From positions 1,178,001-1,242,000 of the forward strand of contig NZ_CP107929.1 of NCBI RefSeq assembly GCF_036017915.1: a stretch of 64,000 bases of DNA, written 5' to 3'. The position numbers and the translations under genes are program-made. This stretch comes from Micromonospora sp. NBC_00421 (GTDB lineage: Bacteria > Actinomycetota > Actinomycetes > Mycobacteriales > Micromonosporaceae). Below are positions 8,516-17,372 of this stretch, piece after piece (the stretch's first letter is position 1; every line of letters begins with the position of its first letter). Under the pieces are notes generated by a model. The model was not told the DNA's origin. It saw nothing but the letters and a program-made list of their open reading frames with translations, and ran no database searches.

Positions 8516-10069
8516 ATGACCGACTTGCCAGCGGGCACCGAGCACCATCGTTATCTGATCATCGGCGGTGGTCCGGCCGGCCTCCAGCTGAGCTACTACC
8601 TCCAGCAGGCCGGCAGCGACTACCTGACGCTGGAGCGCGCGGCCGAGCCCGGCGAGTTCTTCCGCCGGTTCCCCCGCCACCGCAAGCTGATCTCCCTGAA
8701 CAAGGTGCACACCACGAGCACCGATCCGGAGATCCGGCTGCGCTGGGACTGGAACTCGCTGCTGCACACCCCGGCCGACCTGCCGTTCGCCGACTACAGC
8801 CGGGAATACTTCCCCTCCGCCGACGACATGGTCCGCTACCTCGGCGACTTCGCCCGCCACCACGGGCTCGCCGTCCGCTACGACACGACGGTCGAGCGGG
8901 TGTCCAGGACCGAGGACGGCTTCCTCGTCCGCGCCGGCGGGCGGCTGCTGCACGCCGACTGCGTGGTGGTGGCGGCCGGCTGGGGCAGGCCCCACATCCC
9001 CGACGTACGCGGCATCGAGCACGCGATCGGCTACGAGGACATGAGCACCGACCCGGCCGACTACGCCGACCAGCGGGTCCTCATCCTCGGTAAGGGCAAC
9101 TCCGCGTTCGAGACCGCCTCGGCGATCCTCGGGCACGCCGCCATGATCCACCTGGCCAGCCCGCGCCCCCTGCGGCTGGCCTGGAACACCAAGCACCCCG
9201 GCGACGTACGCGGCCACCACGGCGCGGTCCTGGACAGCTACCAGTTCAAGACCCTGCACTCCGTGCTCGACTGCGTCGTCGACGAGATCCGCCCGGTGGG
9301 GGACAGGTACGAGGTGCGCCTGACCTACACCCACGCCGACGGCGAGACGGCCGTGATGGAGTACGAGTCGGTGCTGCGCTGCACCGGCTTCGCCATGGAC
9401 ACCTCGATCTTCGCCGACGACTGCCGCCCCGGCATGGTGCCCAGCGGGCGGCTGCCCGCCACCCGCCCCGACTGGCAGTCGGTCGACGTCGACGGGCTCT
9501 ACTTCGCCGGCACGCTGGCCCAGGACCGGGACTTCAAGAAGGCCTCGTCGGCCTTCATCGACGGGTTTCGCTACAACCTGCGTACCCTCGCCGCCCTGCT
9601 GCGCGAGCGGTACGACGGCGCGCCGCTGGCGTACGAGAAGGTCGCGGCGGACGCCGAGGCGCTCACCGAGGTGGTGCTGGACCGGGTCAACTGGAGCTCG
9701 GCGCTGTGGACCCAGTTCGAGTTCCTCTGCGACGCCCTCGTCGTCGACGCCGGCGCCGGGGTGGTGCGCCACTACCACGACCTGCCCGAGGACCACGCGG
9801 TCGCCCGGTTCGGCGGCGAGAGCCACTACTACACGTTCTCGCTGCGCTGGGGCCGTGACAGCTACTCCGACGTGTTCGCCATCGAGCGGCATCCGCAGCC
9901 CGACCGGGCTGCCGAGAGCGCCTTCATCCACCCCGTGGTGCGCCGCTACCGGGGCGGGGAACTGGTCGAGGAGCTGCACCTGCTGGAGGACCTGCTGGCC
10001 GAGTGGCGTCGGCAGGACCGGCACGTGCAGCCCCTGCGTGACTTCTTCACCGCGGACCTGGGGCGGTGA
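8516..10069 (+). CDS. FAD-dependent NAD(P)-binding oxidoreductase (FMO/FOXRED2-like)
   Basis: 517 residues; ATG with GGGAG upstream. The N-terminal FAD-binding Rossmann motif is IIGGGPAGLQLSYYL (about residues 13-27), and a second dinucleotide fold appears at LILGKGNSAFETAS (about 190-203), the two-fold layout of flavin monooxygenases. The region RRFPRHRKLISLNKVHT is typical of the FOXRED2-like branch. The last 150 residues are a family-specific extension without a motif I know. It may oxidise or hydroxylate a pathway intermediate if it belongs to the enediyne cluster next door, but the substrate is unknown. It runs tail to tail with the nitroreductase, four bases apart. Confidence 0.8.
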   Translation: MTDLPAGTEHHRYLIIGGGPAGLQLSYYLQQAGSDYLTLERAAEPGEFFRRFPRHRKLISLNKVHTTSTDPEIRLRWDWNSLLHTPADLPFADYSREYFPSADDMVRYLGDFARHHGLAVRYDTTVERVSRTEDGFLVRAGGRLLHADCVVVAAGWGRPHIPDVRGIEHAIGYEDMSTDPADYADQRVLILGKGNSAFETASAILGHAAMIHLASPRPLRLAWNTKHPGDVRGHHGAVLDSYQFKTLHSVLDCVVDEIRPVGDRYEVRLTYTHADGETAVMEYESVLRCTGFAMDTSIFADDCRPGMVPSGRLPATRPDWQSVDVDGLYFAGTLAQDRDFKKASSAFIDGFRYNLRTLAALLRERYDGAPLAYEKVAADAEALTEVVLDRVNWSSALWTQFEFLCDALVVDAGAGVVRHYHDLPEDHAVARFGGESHYYTFSLRWGRDSYSDVFAIERHPQPDRAAESAFIHPVVRRYRGGELVEELHLLEDLLAEWRRQDRHVQPLRDFFTADLGR

Positions 10070-10073
10070 GGTC

Positions 10074-10727
10074 CTACCGGAGGACCATGACCTCCGACAA
10101 CTTCTTGCGGGTCAGCTGCGGGACGGTGACCCCCTCGGCCGGGTAGCCGACCGGTATCACCAGGCAGGCGCGCTCCTCGCCCGGACGCTCGCAGATGTCG
10201 TTGAGGAACCGCATCGGGCTGGGCGTGTGGGTGAGGGTGGCGAGCCCGGACAGGTGCAGGGCGGTTATCAGCACCCCGACGGCGATACCCACCGACTCCT
10301 TGACGTAGTAGGGCTTCGGGGTGTGCGGCCCCTGGTGCACCTCGAACACCACGATGACCACGGGGGCGGTCTCCAGGAACGGCTTCTGCCAGTCGGTGCC
10401 CATCGGGGCCACCGCCTCCAGCCACTCCTGCGAGGCACGGCGCGTGTAGAACTCGACCTCCTCGGCCTCGGCGGCCTCGCGCAGCCGCCGCTTGCGGTCG
10501 GCGTCGGTCACCACCACGAAGCGCCAGGGTTGCAGGTTGGCGCCGCTGGGGGCCGTCGCGGCGGCCCGGACGGCCTCCTCGACGACCTCCAGCGGCACCG
10601 GCTCGGCCGAGAAGTGCCGCACCGACCGGCGGGCCGCCATCCGGTCGGCGAAGTCCCGGGCGGTGCGGCTCATCGACGTGGGATCCAGCCGTTGCAGCTG
10701 GAACGGGGTGGTCGCGATCTGGTTCAC
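10074..10727 (-). CDS. Iodotyrosine deiodinase-type nitroreductase (FMN-dependent reductive dehalogenase candidate)
   Basis: 217 residues from a GTG six bases after GGAGG. Nitroreductase fold with RRSVRHFS (FMN phosphate arginines) and APSGANLQPW. It follows the iodotyrosine deiodinase branch to the C-terminus: SVGIAVG, then LATLTHTPSPM, IPVGYPAEGVTVPQL and KKLSEVM. The substrate triad of the human enzyme (Glu157, Tyr161, Lys182) has an equivalent at Glu90, Tyr94 and Lys115, with identical spacing of 4 and 21 residues. That supports reductive dehalogenation of a halophenol such as halotyrosine rather than general nitroreduction. It lies close to the enediyne genes but on its own transcript. 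The actual substrate is not shown by sequence. Confidence 0.85.
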   Translation of the reverse strand: MNQIATTPFQLQRLDPTSMSRTARDFADRMAARRSVRHFSAEPVPLEVVEEAVRAAATAPSGANLQPWRFVVVTDADRKRRLREAAEAEEVEFYTRRASQEWLEAVAPMGTDWQKPFLETAPVVIVVFEVHQGPHTPKPYYVKESVGIAVGVLITALHLSGLATLTHTPSPMRFLNDICERPGEERACLVIPVGYPAEGVTVPQLTRKKLSEVMVLR

Positions 10728-10823
10728 GGGGGGCCTCCATCGGCAGGTCGGGGCCCCTCCAGCATCACCCACGCCACCCGCCGCCGGTTGTGCGTGATTG
10801 CCCAGATCGCCGCCCGCGAACAG

Positions 10824-11942
10824 TCAGCCCGCCGTCCGCTCCGCGAGGTCGTCGACGACGTCGGCGAGCGTGCCGCCGTCGCGGACGACGGCCCGCTGGC
10901 GGCGCGCCCCGGTGCCGTCGACGCCGAGCCGCTCCAGCCACTGTCCGACGGGGTCGTGGTCGCTGTGGGCGCGTAGCGCCGGCTCGACCGTGGCCAGCAG
11001 GTCGCGGACCAGTTCGGTCGTCGGCCGCAGCCTGCCCGTGCGCGGGTCCAGGCCCTCGCCGTCCAGGCCGTCGCGGGCTGCCCGCCAGTAGGCCGCCCGC
11101 AGCAGCTCACCGGTGACGTGCGGGGTGGGTTCGCCGGCGGCCACCGCGGCCGACAGGTGCACCACCAGCGCCCGCACCAGTGCCGCGTACCGCGCCGCGT
11201 CCTCGGCGGTGGTGGCGGAGTCGGCGACCCGGACCTCCAGGGTCGGGTACCGCTCCGAGGGGCGTACGTCCCAGAAGATGGTGGCCCGGTCGACGAGCGC
11301 GCCGACGTCGAGCAGTTGCCGTACCACCTGGTCGTAGTGCTCCGCCGAGTCGAACACCGGCGGCGGCCCGGCCACCGGCCACCGGCCCCAGACCGTGGTG
11401 CGCCAGCTCGCGTACCCGGAGTCGCGGCCGTCCCAGTAAGGCGAGTTCGCGGTCAGGGTCAGCAGCAGTGGGAGGTACGGCCGCAGGTGGTTGCCGACCA
11501 GCACCGCACGCTGCCGGTCGGGCATTTCCACGTGCACGTGCAGCGCGCACAACGCCAGCTCGTCGTGCAGGCCCCGGTACATCTCGTTGCCGAGGGTCTG
11601 CCGCGGGCCGACGGTCATCGGCGGCGGCACCGCCCCCGCGACGGGGGCCGTGCCGGTGGCGACCACCCGCAGCCCGGCCGCCCGCGCGCAGTCCGCGACG
11701 ACCTTGCGGGCCTCGCCGAGCTGGTCGGTCAGCTCGCCGAGGGTGCCGCAGGCGTGGGTCCGGGTCTCCAGTTGCAGTTCGGTGATCTCGCCCGACACCC
11801 GCTCCCCGAGCGACGCGGACGCCGCCGCCACGACCTCGGCGGCCCGGGGCACCGGGGCCCGGGTGACGGCGTCGACGACGAGGAACTCCTCCTCCACCCC
11901 GAAACGGGGCGGTGGGGCGGCCGGGGGCGTGGTGAGGGTCAT
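10824..11942 (-). CDS. Carboxylate-amine ligase, YbdK/GCS2 family
   Basis: 372 residues, the usual length. The N-terminus has FGVEEEFLVVD, the metal/ATP-binding glutamates of the glutamate-cysteine ligase type 2 superfamily. Further family landmarks are CALHVHVEMPDRQRA, LTANSPYWDGRDSGYASWR and the arginine-rich PTLEVRVADSATT. It joins a carboxylate to an amine using ATP, forming an amide; YbdK members have weak gamma-glutamylcysteine ligase activity and their true substrates are mostly unknown. It stands alone, 51 bases from the M20 peptidase stop, on the same strand. Confidence 0.88.
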   Translation of the reverse strand: MTLTTPPAAPPPRFGVEEEFLVVDAVTRAPVPRAAEVVAAASASLGERVSGEITELQLETRTHACGTLGELTDQLGEARKVVADCARAAGLRVVATGTAPVAGAVPPPMTVGPRQTLGNEMYRGLHDELALCALHVHVEMPDRQRAVLVGNHLRPYLPLLLTLTANSPYWDGRDSGYASWRTTVWGRWPVAGPPPVFDSAEHYDQVVRQLLDVGALVDRATIFWDVRPSERYPTLEVRVADSATTAEDAARYAALVRALVVHLSAAVAAGEPTPHVTGELLRAAYWRAARDGLDGEGLDPRTGRLRPTTELVRDLLATVEPALRAHSDHDPVGQWLERLGVDGTGARRQRAVVRDGGTLADVVDDLAERTAG

Positions 11943-11992
11943 GACACACCATTATGGACGGCTGATCGGCCCGTGGCCAGCAACGACGCGCC

Positions 11993-13159
11993 TCATAGGC
12001 GCGCGGGAACGCCTCGGGCCGCGCCGACCGGACCCCGCCGCTGCCGGGCGAGGACGCCGACGATCGTCGCGGCGAGCAGGGCGGCGCGGTCGGGCAACTG
12101 GCTCACGTCCACCCACTCGCTGCGGGCGTGCGACCCGCCGCCCACCCCGCCCAGGCCGTCCAGCGTGGCCACGCCCAGTGACCCGGTGAAGTTCGCGTCG
12201 GACGCGCCGGCGGCGTGCGCGGCCTCCAGCGGCGGCAGGCCCAGCTCGTGGCCGGCCCGCCGGGCGATCTCCAGCAGCGGCATGGCCACCGCCTCCTGCA
12301 ACGGGTAGCGGTTGATCCCGCCGCCCACCACGAGAGCGGCCTCGGCCAGGTGGGGGGTCAGCGCGTGGATCAGCCGGTCCACCCGGTCGAGCTCCTCCCT
12401 CGTCCAGGCGCGCACGTCGACGCAGAACGTCGCCGACTCGGGCACCTGGTTGCTGATGCTGCCGGCGCTGAGCACCGTCGGCGTGACGCTGGTGCCCTCG
12501 GCGGCGAACGCCCGTACGGCCAGGACCTGGTGGGCCAGCTCGACGGCAGCGTTCACCCCCCGGTGCGGCTCCACGCCCGCGTGCGCTGCCCGGCCGCGGA
12601 CGGTGATGTCGTACCTCGAACCGCCCTTGCGGGCGACCTTGAGCGCGCCGGTCTCCGTGGCCGGCTCGCCCACCAGCACCGCCCGCGACCGCCGGGCCTG
12701 CTGCTCGATCAGCGGCCGGGACGTCGGAGACCCGCTCTCCTCGTCGCAGGTCAGCAGCACCCCCACCCGGGAGGTGTCGGGTAGCAGCGACAGCGCGGTG
12801 ACCAGCTGCACGATGCCCGACTTCATGTCGCACACCCCGGGCCCGGTGGCGATGTGGTCGGCGAGCGCGAAGGGCCAGTCCCGCGTGGTGCCCTCCGGCC
12901 ACACCGTGTCGTAGTGCCCCAGCAGCAGCACCCGCTGGTCCTCGGCCTGCCAGAGCAGGTGCGGCAGCCCGTCGCGCACGACCCGCACGGCGGGCCGGCC
13001 CAGCAGCGGGCTGATCCAGCTCTCCAACAGGTCGGCGCAGGCGTGCAGGTGCCGCACCGCCCCGGGCGGGGATTCGGCGTGCACGAGTTGACGGAGTCGG
13101 TCCACCATGGGCCCGGCCTGCGTCCGGGCCTCCTGCCGTATGTGCGTCGTGTCGACCAT
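11993..13159 (-). CDS. M20 family metallopeptidase (glutamate carboxypeptidase/CPG2-like)
   Basis: 388 residues from the ATG at 13159; the open frame continues upstream but without similarity or a good start. Zinc-ligand motifs are visible: LLLGHYDTVWP (His, catalytic Asp), CDMKSG (bridging Asp), CDEESGS (catalytic base and zinc Glu), GEPATE, and a late GGGSHARSEWV holding the last His. The central lid domain (RGRAAHAGVEPHRGVNA) is the dimerisation insert of carboxypeptidase G2-like enzymes. It should hydrolyse an N-acyl amino acid or C-terminal glutamate amide in the cytosol. Next to an amide-forming ligase, but the physiological link is unclear. Confidence 0.88.
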   Translation of the reverse strand: MVDTTHIRQEARTQAGPMVDRLRQLVHAESPPGAVRHLHACADLLESWISPLLGRPAVRVVRDGLPHLLWQAEDQRVLLLGHYDTVWPEGTTRDWPFALADHIATGPGVCDMKSGIVQLVTALSLLPDTSRVGVLLTCDEESGSPTSRPLIEQQARRSRAVLVGEPATETGALKVARKGGSRYDITVRGRAAHAGVEPHRGVNAAVELAHQVLAVRAFAAEGTSVTPTVLSAGSISNQVPESATFCVDVRAWTREELDRVDRLIHALTPHLAEAALVVGGGINRYPLQEAVAMPLLEIARRAGHELGLPPLEAAHAAGASDANFTGSLGVATLDGLGGVGGGSHARSEWVDVSQLPDRAALLAATIVGVLARQRRGPVGAARGVPARL

Positions 13160-13396
13160 GGTGCCGATCGTGGCAGCGGCCCTTACGCAGCGGCAATACG
13201 CATCCGTGCCCTGCTCGTCACCGTAGGTGTCGGCCCAGGTGCCGGCCTCGCGGACGGCATTCTCGAAGAGCCCGCGACCCGAAGCGTCGGGCCGCGATGG
13301 GCACTGTCGAAGAAGCGGACGGGCCGCCGGGCCGGCAGCATGCGCAGCAGGACCGCGTCGCCGCCGGCCGCGGCCTGTCACGCCGAGGAGAGACAC

Positions 13397-13948
13397 GTGG
13401 CACACATCGATCTGGGTCTGGACGAGACGCAGTACCCGGGGATCAGCGGGCTCATGCACTACCGACCGGAGACCGCCAAGGCGCTCAACGCCCTGGCCGA
13501 GGCGCTGCTGCACGCCCCGCACCCCACTCTCGGCGCCGGCGAGCGGGAGCTGATCGCGGCGTACGTCTCCGGGCTGAACGACTGCACGTTCTGCTGCTCG
13601 TCGCACTCGGCATTCGCCGCCGCCCAGCTCGACGGCGGCATGCCGTTGGTGGTCCAGGTCCGGACGGACCCGGACACGGCCGAGGTCTCCGCGAAGCTGC
13701 GCGGCCTGCTGCGGATCGCCGCCGCGGTCCAGTCCGGCGGGCGCCAGGTGAGCACCGCGCTTGTCGACGCGGCACGCGCCGAGGGCGCGACCGACCTGGA
13801 GATCCACGACACGGTGCTGATCGCCGCCGCGTTCTGCATGTTCAACCGCTACGTCGACGGGCTCGGCACCCGACTGCCGGAGGACCCGGTGGCCTACACC
13901 GAGACCGCGCAGCGAATCAAGGTCGGCGGATACGTGGGCTCGGCCTGA
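13397..13948 (+). CDS. Carboxymuconolactone decarboxylase/AhpD-family protein (peroxidase-related)
   Basis: 183 residues from a GTG preceded by GAGGAGAGA. The AhpD signature is complete: an upstream Glu in GERELIAAYVSG, then DCTFCCSSH with the redox Cys-x-x-Cys and the following His. Such proteins are small all-helical thiol peroxidases or their reductants. The surrounding divergent M20 peptidase and convergent membrane protein do not define a pathway. It ends at a strong shared terminator. Confidence 0.88.
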   Translation: MAHIDLGLDETQYPGISGLMHYRPETAKALNALAEALLHAPHPTLGAGERELIAAYVSGLNDCTFCCSSHSAFAAAQLDGGMPLVVQVRTDPDTAEVSAKLRGLLRIAAAVQSGGRQVSTALVDAARAEGATDLEIHDTVLIAAAFCMFNRYVDGLGTRLPEDPVAYTETAQRIKVGGYVGSA

Positions 13949-13959
13949 CCCGCCCCGGT

Positions 13960-13987
13960 CCGGCGGGCGCGGGGCCGCGCCCGCCGG
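13960..13987. terminator. Perfect 13-bp hairpin between convergent genes
   Basis: CCGGCGGGCGCGG, two bases, then its exact reverse complement. It sits between the AhpD-like gene (plus strand) and the membrane protein (minus strand) and can serve both. Confidence 0.75.
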
Positions 13988-14000
13988 CACGACCACCGTC

Positions 14001-14936
14001 CTATCCGTTGTACGGCATGGTGGGGAACCAGCCGTAGCCGAACATCGCGGGCAGCCGCACGTCCCAGTACACGACCATGAAGACACCCAACGCGATCAGC
14101 AGTGCCCCGGTCACCGCGGCGGTACGGGTCGGGCTGGCCGCGAGCCATCGCACGAACCGGCCCCGGGTGGCCACGATGACCAGGGCGAACAACGCGGTGA
14201 CGATGGCGATGTTGCCGAGCGACTGGAGCACGAACGCGCCCGCCCCGTACAGCGGGTTGCCGGTCTCCACCGCCCAGTGGAAGAGCTTGTTGAACAGCGG
14301 GTACGGCCGGCCGATGAGGAACCCGCCGACCAGCGCGCCGAGCACCACCACCCGGGCGACCGGGCGACGCGCGAACGAGTCGGGCAGCGTGCCGAGCGCG
14401 GCCAGACCGAGGTAGACGAAGGCGAGCCCGATCACGCCGAAGACGACCATCGACTGGACCAGGCGCACCGGCAGCCCGCCGACGGTGTCGGTGGACAACT
14501 GTGGCAGCCGGTCGCCGAGCAGCACGCCCACGAAGCCGTACGTCGCGGCGACCGCCACCATCCCGACGGTGAGCCAGCCGACCGGCCGCAGCAGCACACG
14601 CAGCCCGGCCCGGGTCGCATCGGCGTCGCTGGCCTGGCTCATCGGGCCGACCGCGGCGGCCATCGCGATGTTGCACGCCGTGAACGTGCCGGCCAGGCCC
14701 GAGACGAACGCGAAGACCAGACCCGCGACGGTGCCACCGATGGCGGTGGCCTTCGCATCGTGGCCCAGCAGGGTGTTGGCGACGTTGTCGCCGATCACGT
14801 GGTCGACGAACTCGTACGACCACAGCACCGCCAGCAGGATTCCCGCCGCGACGCCGCCCAGGACGATCCGCCCGCGCGAGCGCGGATAGGCGTGCGCGGT
14901 GAGCTGGACCGCGCGCACTGTTTCGGTGTCAGTCAT
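14001..14936 (-). CDS. Polytopic membrane protein of unknown function
   Basis: 311 residues from the ATG at 14936; upstream in-frame sequence is not protein-like. About eight hydrophobic segments span residues 25-300, with the glycine-rich segment GGTVAGLVFAFVSGLAG followed by TFTACN and the charged loops GRPYPLFNKLFHWAVE and WDVRLPAMFGYGWFP. The arrangement is loosely like CcdA/LysE-type transporters, including a cysteine near the second helix, but I do not recognise a firm family. Transcribed alone, towards the AhpD-like gene. Confidence 0.75.
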   Translation of the reverse strand: MTDTETVRAVQLTAHAYPRSRGRIVLGGVAAGILLAVLWSYEFVDHVIGDNVANTLLGHDAKATAIGGTVAGLVFAFVSGLAGTFTACNIAMAAAVGPMSQASDADATRAGLRVLLRPVGWLTVGMVAVAATYGFVGVLLGDRLPQLSTDTVGGLPVRLVQSMVVFGVIGLAFVYLGLAALGTLPDSFARRPVARVVVLGALVGGFLIGRPYPLFNKLFHWAVETGNPLYGAGAFVLQSLGNIAIVTALFALVIVATRGRFVRWLAASPTRTAAVTGALLIALGVFMVVYWDVRLPAMFGYGWFPTMPYNG

Positions 14937-15051
14937 GGATGGATTGTGGAGACGGAACCCCCCGTTGCCTTCTTCCGGATTGCCCTGTGCGTCGGGCAGG
15001 ACGGCAACCTCGAACAAGTGCCCGCGTGCCCGTCTCCTCCATGGTGGACTC

Positions 15052-15897
15052 ATGTCGGTCACTCCGTACCAGTGGCGTCGCGTCCGTACCTCCGTGCCCG
15101 TCGTCCTCGGGCGGCTGCTCGACCTCGTCGGCGAGGCCCCGCCGGATCGGCCCGCCACCGCGCACTGGACGGTGGCGGACACCATGGCCCACCTGTGCAG
15201 TGTCGCCGCGATGGGGCTGGCCCTGGTCCGGAGCGCCCCACCCGACCTGCCGGTGCCCGATCTGCTCGAGCTGCGCCGGCGCACCACCGTCGACACGATC
15301 TCGGTGATGAACGCCGAGGTGCTGCGGCACTTCACCGAGCGGCGGCTGCCGGTGCTGGCCGAAAGGTTGCGCGCCGACGTCGAGGAGGTGCTGCGGGCGG
15401 CCGACGACGCCGGACCGGAGCACGAGGTGTCCTGGCTGGGCGGGGCCCGGCTGCCGGTCGCCGGGCTGCTGGCCCACCTGCTCAACGAGCTGAACCTGCA
15501 CGCCTGGGACATCGCCCGGGCACTCGGCCGACGTTGGGCCGTCGACCCCGCCGACGCCGCGCTCTTCGTCGACCTGTTCATGATCGGCATGACCCGCCGT
15601 GGCTACGGCCGGCTGCTGGACCGGGACGGCCCGGCGCATCCCGGACCGATCTCGGTGAACTTCCGGCACCGCTTCGGTCCCGAGGTGACCATGGCGCTGA
15701 TCGACGGCCGGGTGACGGTGGCACCGACGAAGCGCCGTCCCGACGTCCGGCTCTCCTTCGATCCGGCCACCTTCACGCTGATGCTGTTCGGTCGGGTGCC
15801 CCGGGTACGCGCGGTCCTCGGTGGCGCGGTGCGGGTGGGCGGCCGGCGGCCCTGGCTGCTGCCGATCTTCCTGCGCACCATGCGCCTGCCGTCCTGA
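15052..15897 (+). CDS. DinB/maleylpyruvate-isomerase-like domain protein with C-terminal SCP2-like domain
   Basis: 281 residues. The first 170 residues fit the mycothiol-dependent maleylpyruvate isomerase N-terminal fold, a four-helix DinB-like bundle: HWTVADTMAHL early and LLNELNLHAWDIARALG later supply the usual metal-ligand histidines and the Glu. The last 100 residues (GPISVNFRHRFGPEV, ALIDGRVTV, DVRLSFDPATFTLMLFGR) match the sterol-carrier-like SCP2 domain. Such actinobacterial proteins are thought to be mycothiol-dependent isomerases or transferases; no substrate can be named. The ATG at 15052 was chosen because earlier in-frame sequence is not conserved-looking. Confidence 0.82.
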   Translation: MSVTPYQWRRVRTSVPVVLGRLLDLVGEAPPDRPATAHWTVADTMAHLCSVAAMGLALVRSAPPDLPVPDLLELRRRTTVDTISVMNAEVLRHFTERRLPVLAERLRADVEEVLRAADDAGPEHEVSWLGGARLPVAGLLAHLLNELNLHAWDIARALGRRWAVDPADAALFVDLFMIGMTRRGYGRLLDRDGPAHPGPISVNFRHRFGPEVTMALIDGRVTVAPTKRRPDVRLSFDPATFTLMLFGRVPRVRAVLGGAVRVGGRRPWLLPIFLRTMRLPS

Positions 15898-16051
15898 CCC
15901 GGGTCGCCGACCTCGCCTGCCGTGCGGCGGCGACCGCGCCGGCGGGGCGAAGGGCACGGGCGCAACACGGAAGAAGTGCCCGCGCGCTGACGGGTGCGAC
16001 CGTGGGATGGACAAGGTCCACGAGGCGGAGAGCCTGCCCAAGGAGGAACTG

Positions 16052-17233
16052 GTGACGATTACCGAAACCCCCACGCGCGAGGAGATCCTCAGCCGCGTCG
16101 CCAAGGCCGAGCCGGTGCTGCGGGAGCACGTGGCCTGGTCGGAGGAGAACCGCCGCCTGCACGAGGCGACGGTCGAGGCGATGGCCGAGGCCGGCATCTT
16201 CCGGATGCGGGTGCCCAAGCGCTACGGCGGCTACGAGTGCGACGGCGCGACGCTTGTCGAGGTCGGCACGGCGCTGGGCCGCATCGACGGCTCCGTGGGC
16301 TGGGTCGCGATGGTGAACTGGATTCCCACGTACCTGGTCTGCATGTTTCCCGACGAGGTGCAGGACGAGGTGTTCTCGATTCCGGACGTGCGGGTCTGTG
16401 GCACCAACGCCCCCAAGGGCACGATGGTCCCGGTCGAGGGCGGCTACATCCTCAACGGCCGGTGGCCCTTCGTCAGTGGCGCGCACCACGCGCACTGGAT
16501 GGAGGCGGCGGCGGTCATTCTGCGCGACGGCGCCGAGCCGGAGCCGGTCATGACCATGGTGCCGATGTCCGACATGGAGCTCGTCGACGACTGGCACACC
16601 ACCGGGCTGCGCGGCTCGGGCAGCATCACGACGGTGGCCACGAACGTCTTCCTCCCCGCCGAGCGGGTCATCCCGCTGGGTGCCGCGCTGGGCCCGGACA
16701 CGCTGTCGGCGACCAACCGGAACATCCCGATCTACTCCACTCCGGCCACGCTGGTCGCCGCGGTCTCCGGGGTCGGCATGCTGGCCGGGCTGGCGAAGGC
16801 GGCCCGGGACACCTTCTTCGACCGGTTGCCCGACCGGAAGATCATCTACACCGACTACCCGAGCCAGGCCGAGGCCCCGCTGACCCACCTACGGGTCGGC
16901 TCCGCCACCCACAAGATCGACCAGGCGGTGTTCCACGCCCGGCGGATCGCCGAGGTCGTCGACCACAAGGCGTTCAGCGGCGAGGCGTGGACGGTCGAGG
17001 AGCGGGTCCGGGTACGCGCCGACCAGGGCGAAGCGGCGCGACTGGCCAAGGAGGTCGCCGACATCTTCCAGATGGCCAGCGGCGGCACCTCCATCTACAC
17101 CGACGTCCCGATCCAGCGCATCGTGCGGGACATCACCTCCGCCGCGCTGCACGGCCTCGTCGTCCCCGACGTCAACACCGAGCTGTACGGCAGGGTGCTG
17201 TGCGGACTGGAGCCCAACACCCTCTACATGTGA
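16052..17233 (+). CDS. Acyl-CoA-dehydrogenase-fold flavoprotein, likely flavin-dependent monooxygenase
   Basis: 393 residues from a GTG five bases after a perfect AAGGAGG (16040-16046). The whole length follows the acyl-CoA dehydrogenase fold: N-terminal helices with GIFRMRVPKRYGGYE, a beta domain with GGYILNGRWPFVSGAHHAHWM and TTGLRGSGSITTVATNVFLP, and a C-terminal four-helix bundle ending SIYTDVPIQRIVRDI. The R-x-P-x-x-Y-G-G and S-G-x-x-H features are those of the flavin-dependent hydroxylase branch (HpaB/DszC-like two-component monooxygenases) rather than fatty-acid oxidation. A flavin reductase partner is not nearby. It ends at a strong terminator shared with the cellulase gene. Confidence 0.78.
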   Translation: MTITETPTREEILSRVAKAEPVLREHVAWSEENRRLHEATVEAMAEAGIFRMRVPKRYGGYECDGATLVEVGTALGRIDGSVGWVAMVNWIPTYLVCMFPDEVQDEVFSIPDVRVCGTNAPKGTMVPVEGGYILNGRWPFVSGAHHAHWMEAAAVILRDGAEPEPVMTMVPMSDMELVDDWHTTGLRGSGSITTVATNVFLPAERVIPLGAALGPDTLSATNRNIPIYSTPATLVAAVSGVGMLAGLAKAARDTFFDRLPDRKIIYTDYPSQAEAPLTHLRVGSATHKIDQAVFHARRIAEVVDHKAFSGEAWTVEERVRVRADQGEAARLAKEVADIFQMASGGTSIYTDVPIQRIVRDITSAALHGLVVPDVNTELYGRVLCGLEPNTLYM

Positions 17234-17315
17234 CGCCTGTGCGCCGCGCCGGGCCCTTCCCACCACCGCCGTGGGGAGAGCCGGCGCGGCGTCGGTCGTC
17301 TGGTGCGGTCGGCCC

Positions 17316-17368
17316 GCCGTGACCGCGCGGGCCGGGCGTCCGTGACACCCGGCCCGCGCGGTCACGGC
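17316..17368. terminator. Perfect 21-bp hairpin between the flavoprotein and cellulase genes
   Basis: Arms 17316-17336 and 17348-17368 are exact reverse complements (beginning GCCGTGACCGCGCGGGCC), separated by 11 bases. It lies between two convergent stops, five bases before the cellulase stop, so it probably ends both transcripts. Confidence 0.8.
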
Positions 17369-17372
17369 CGGC

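Noticed and set aside
1..10727. Identification of the cluster as dynemicin
   Set aside because: The visible genes are common to enediyne clusters or only loosely similar to dynemicin genes. No product-specific gene is in the window.
11993..14086. A 697-codon form of the M20 peptidase
   Set aside because: The extra N-terminal 309 codons run antisense to the AhpD-like gene and are not protein-like; the ATG at 13159 gives the normal family length.
16052..17233. Annotation as a fatty-acid acyl-CoA dehydrogenase
   Set aside because: The motifs resemble the flavin-dependent monooxygenase branch and no beta-oxidation genes are nearby.
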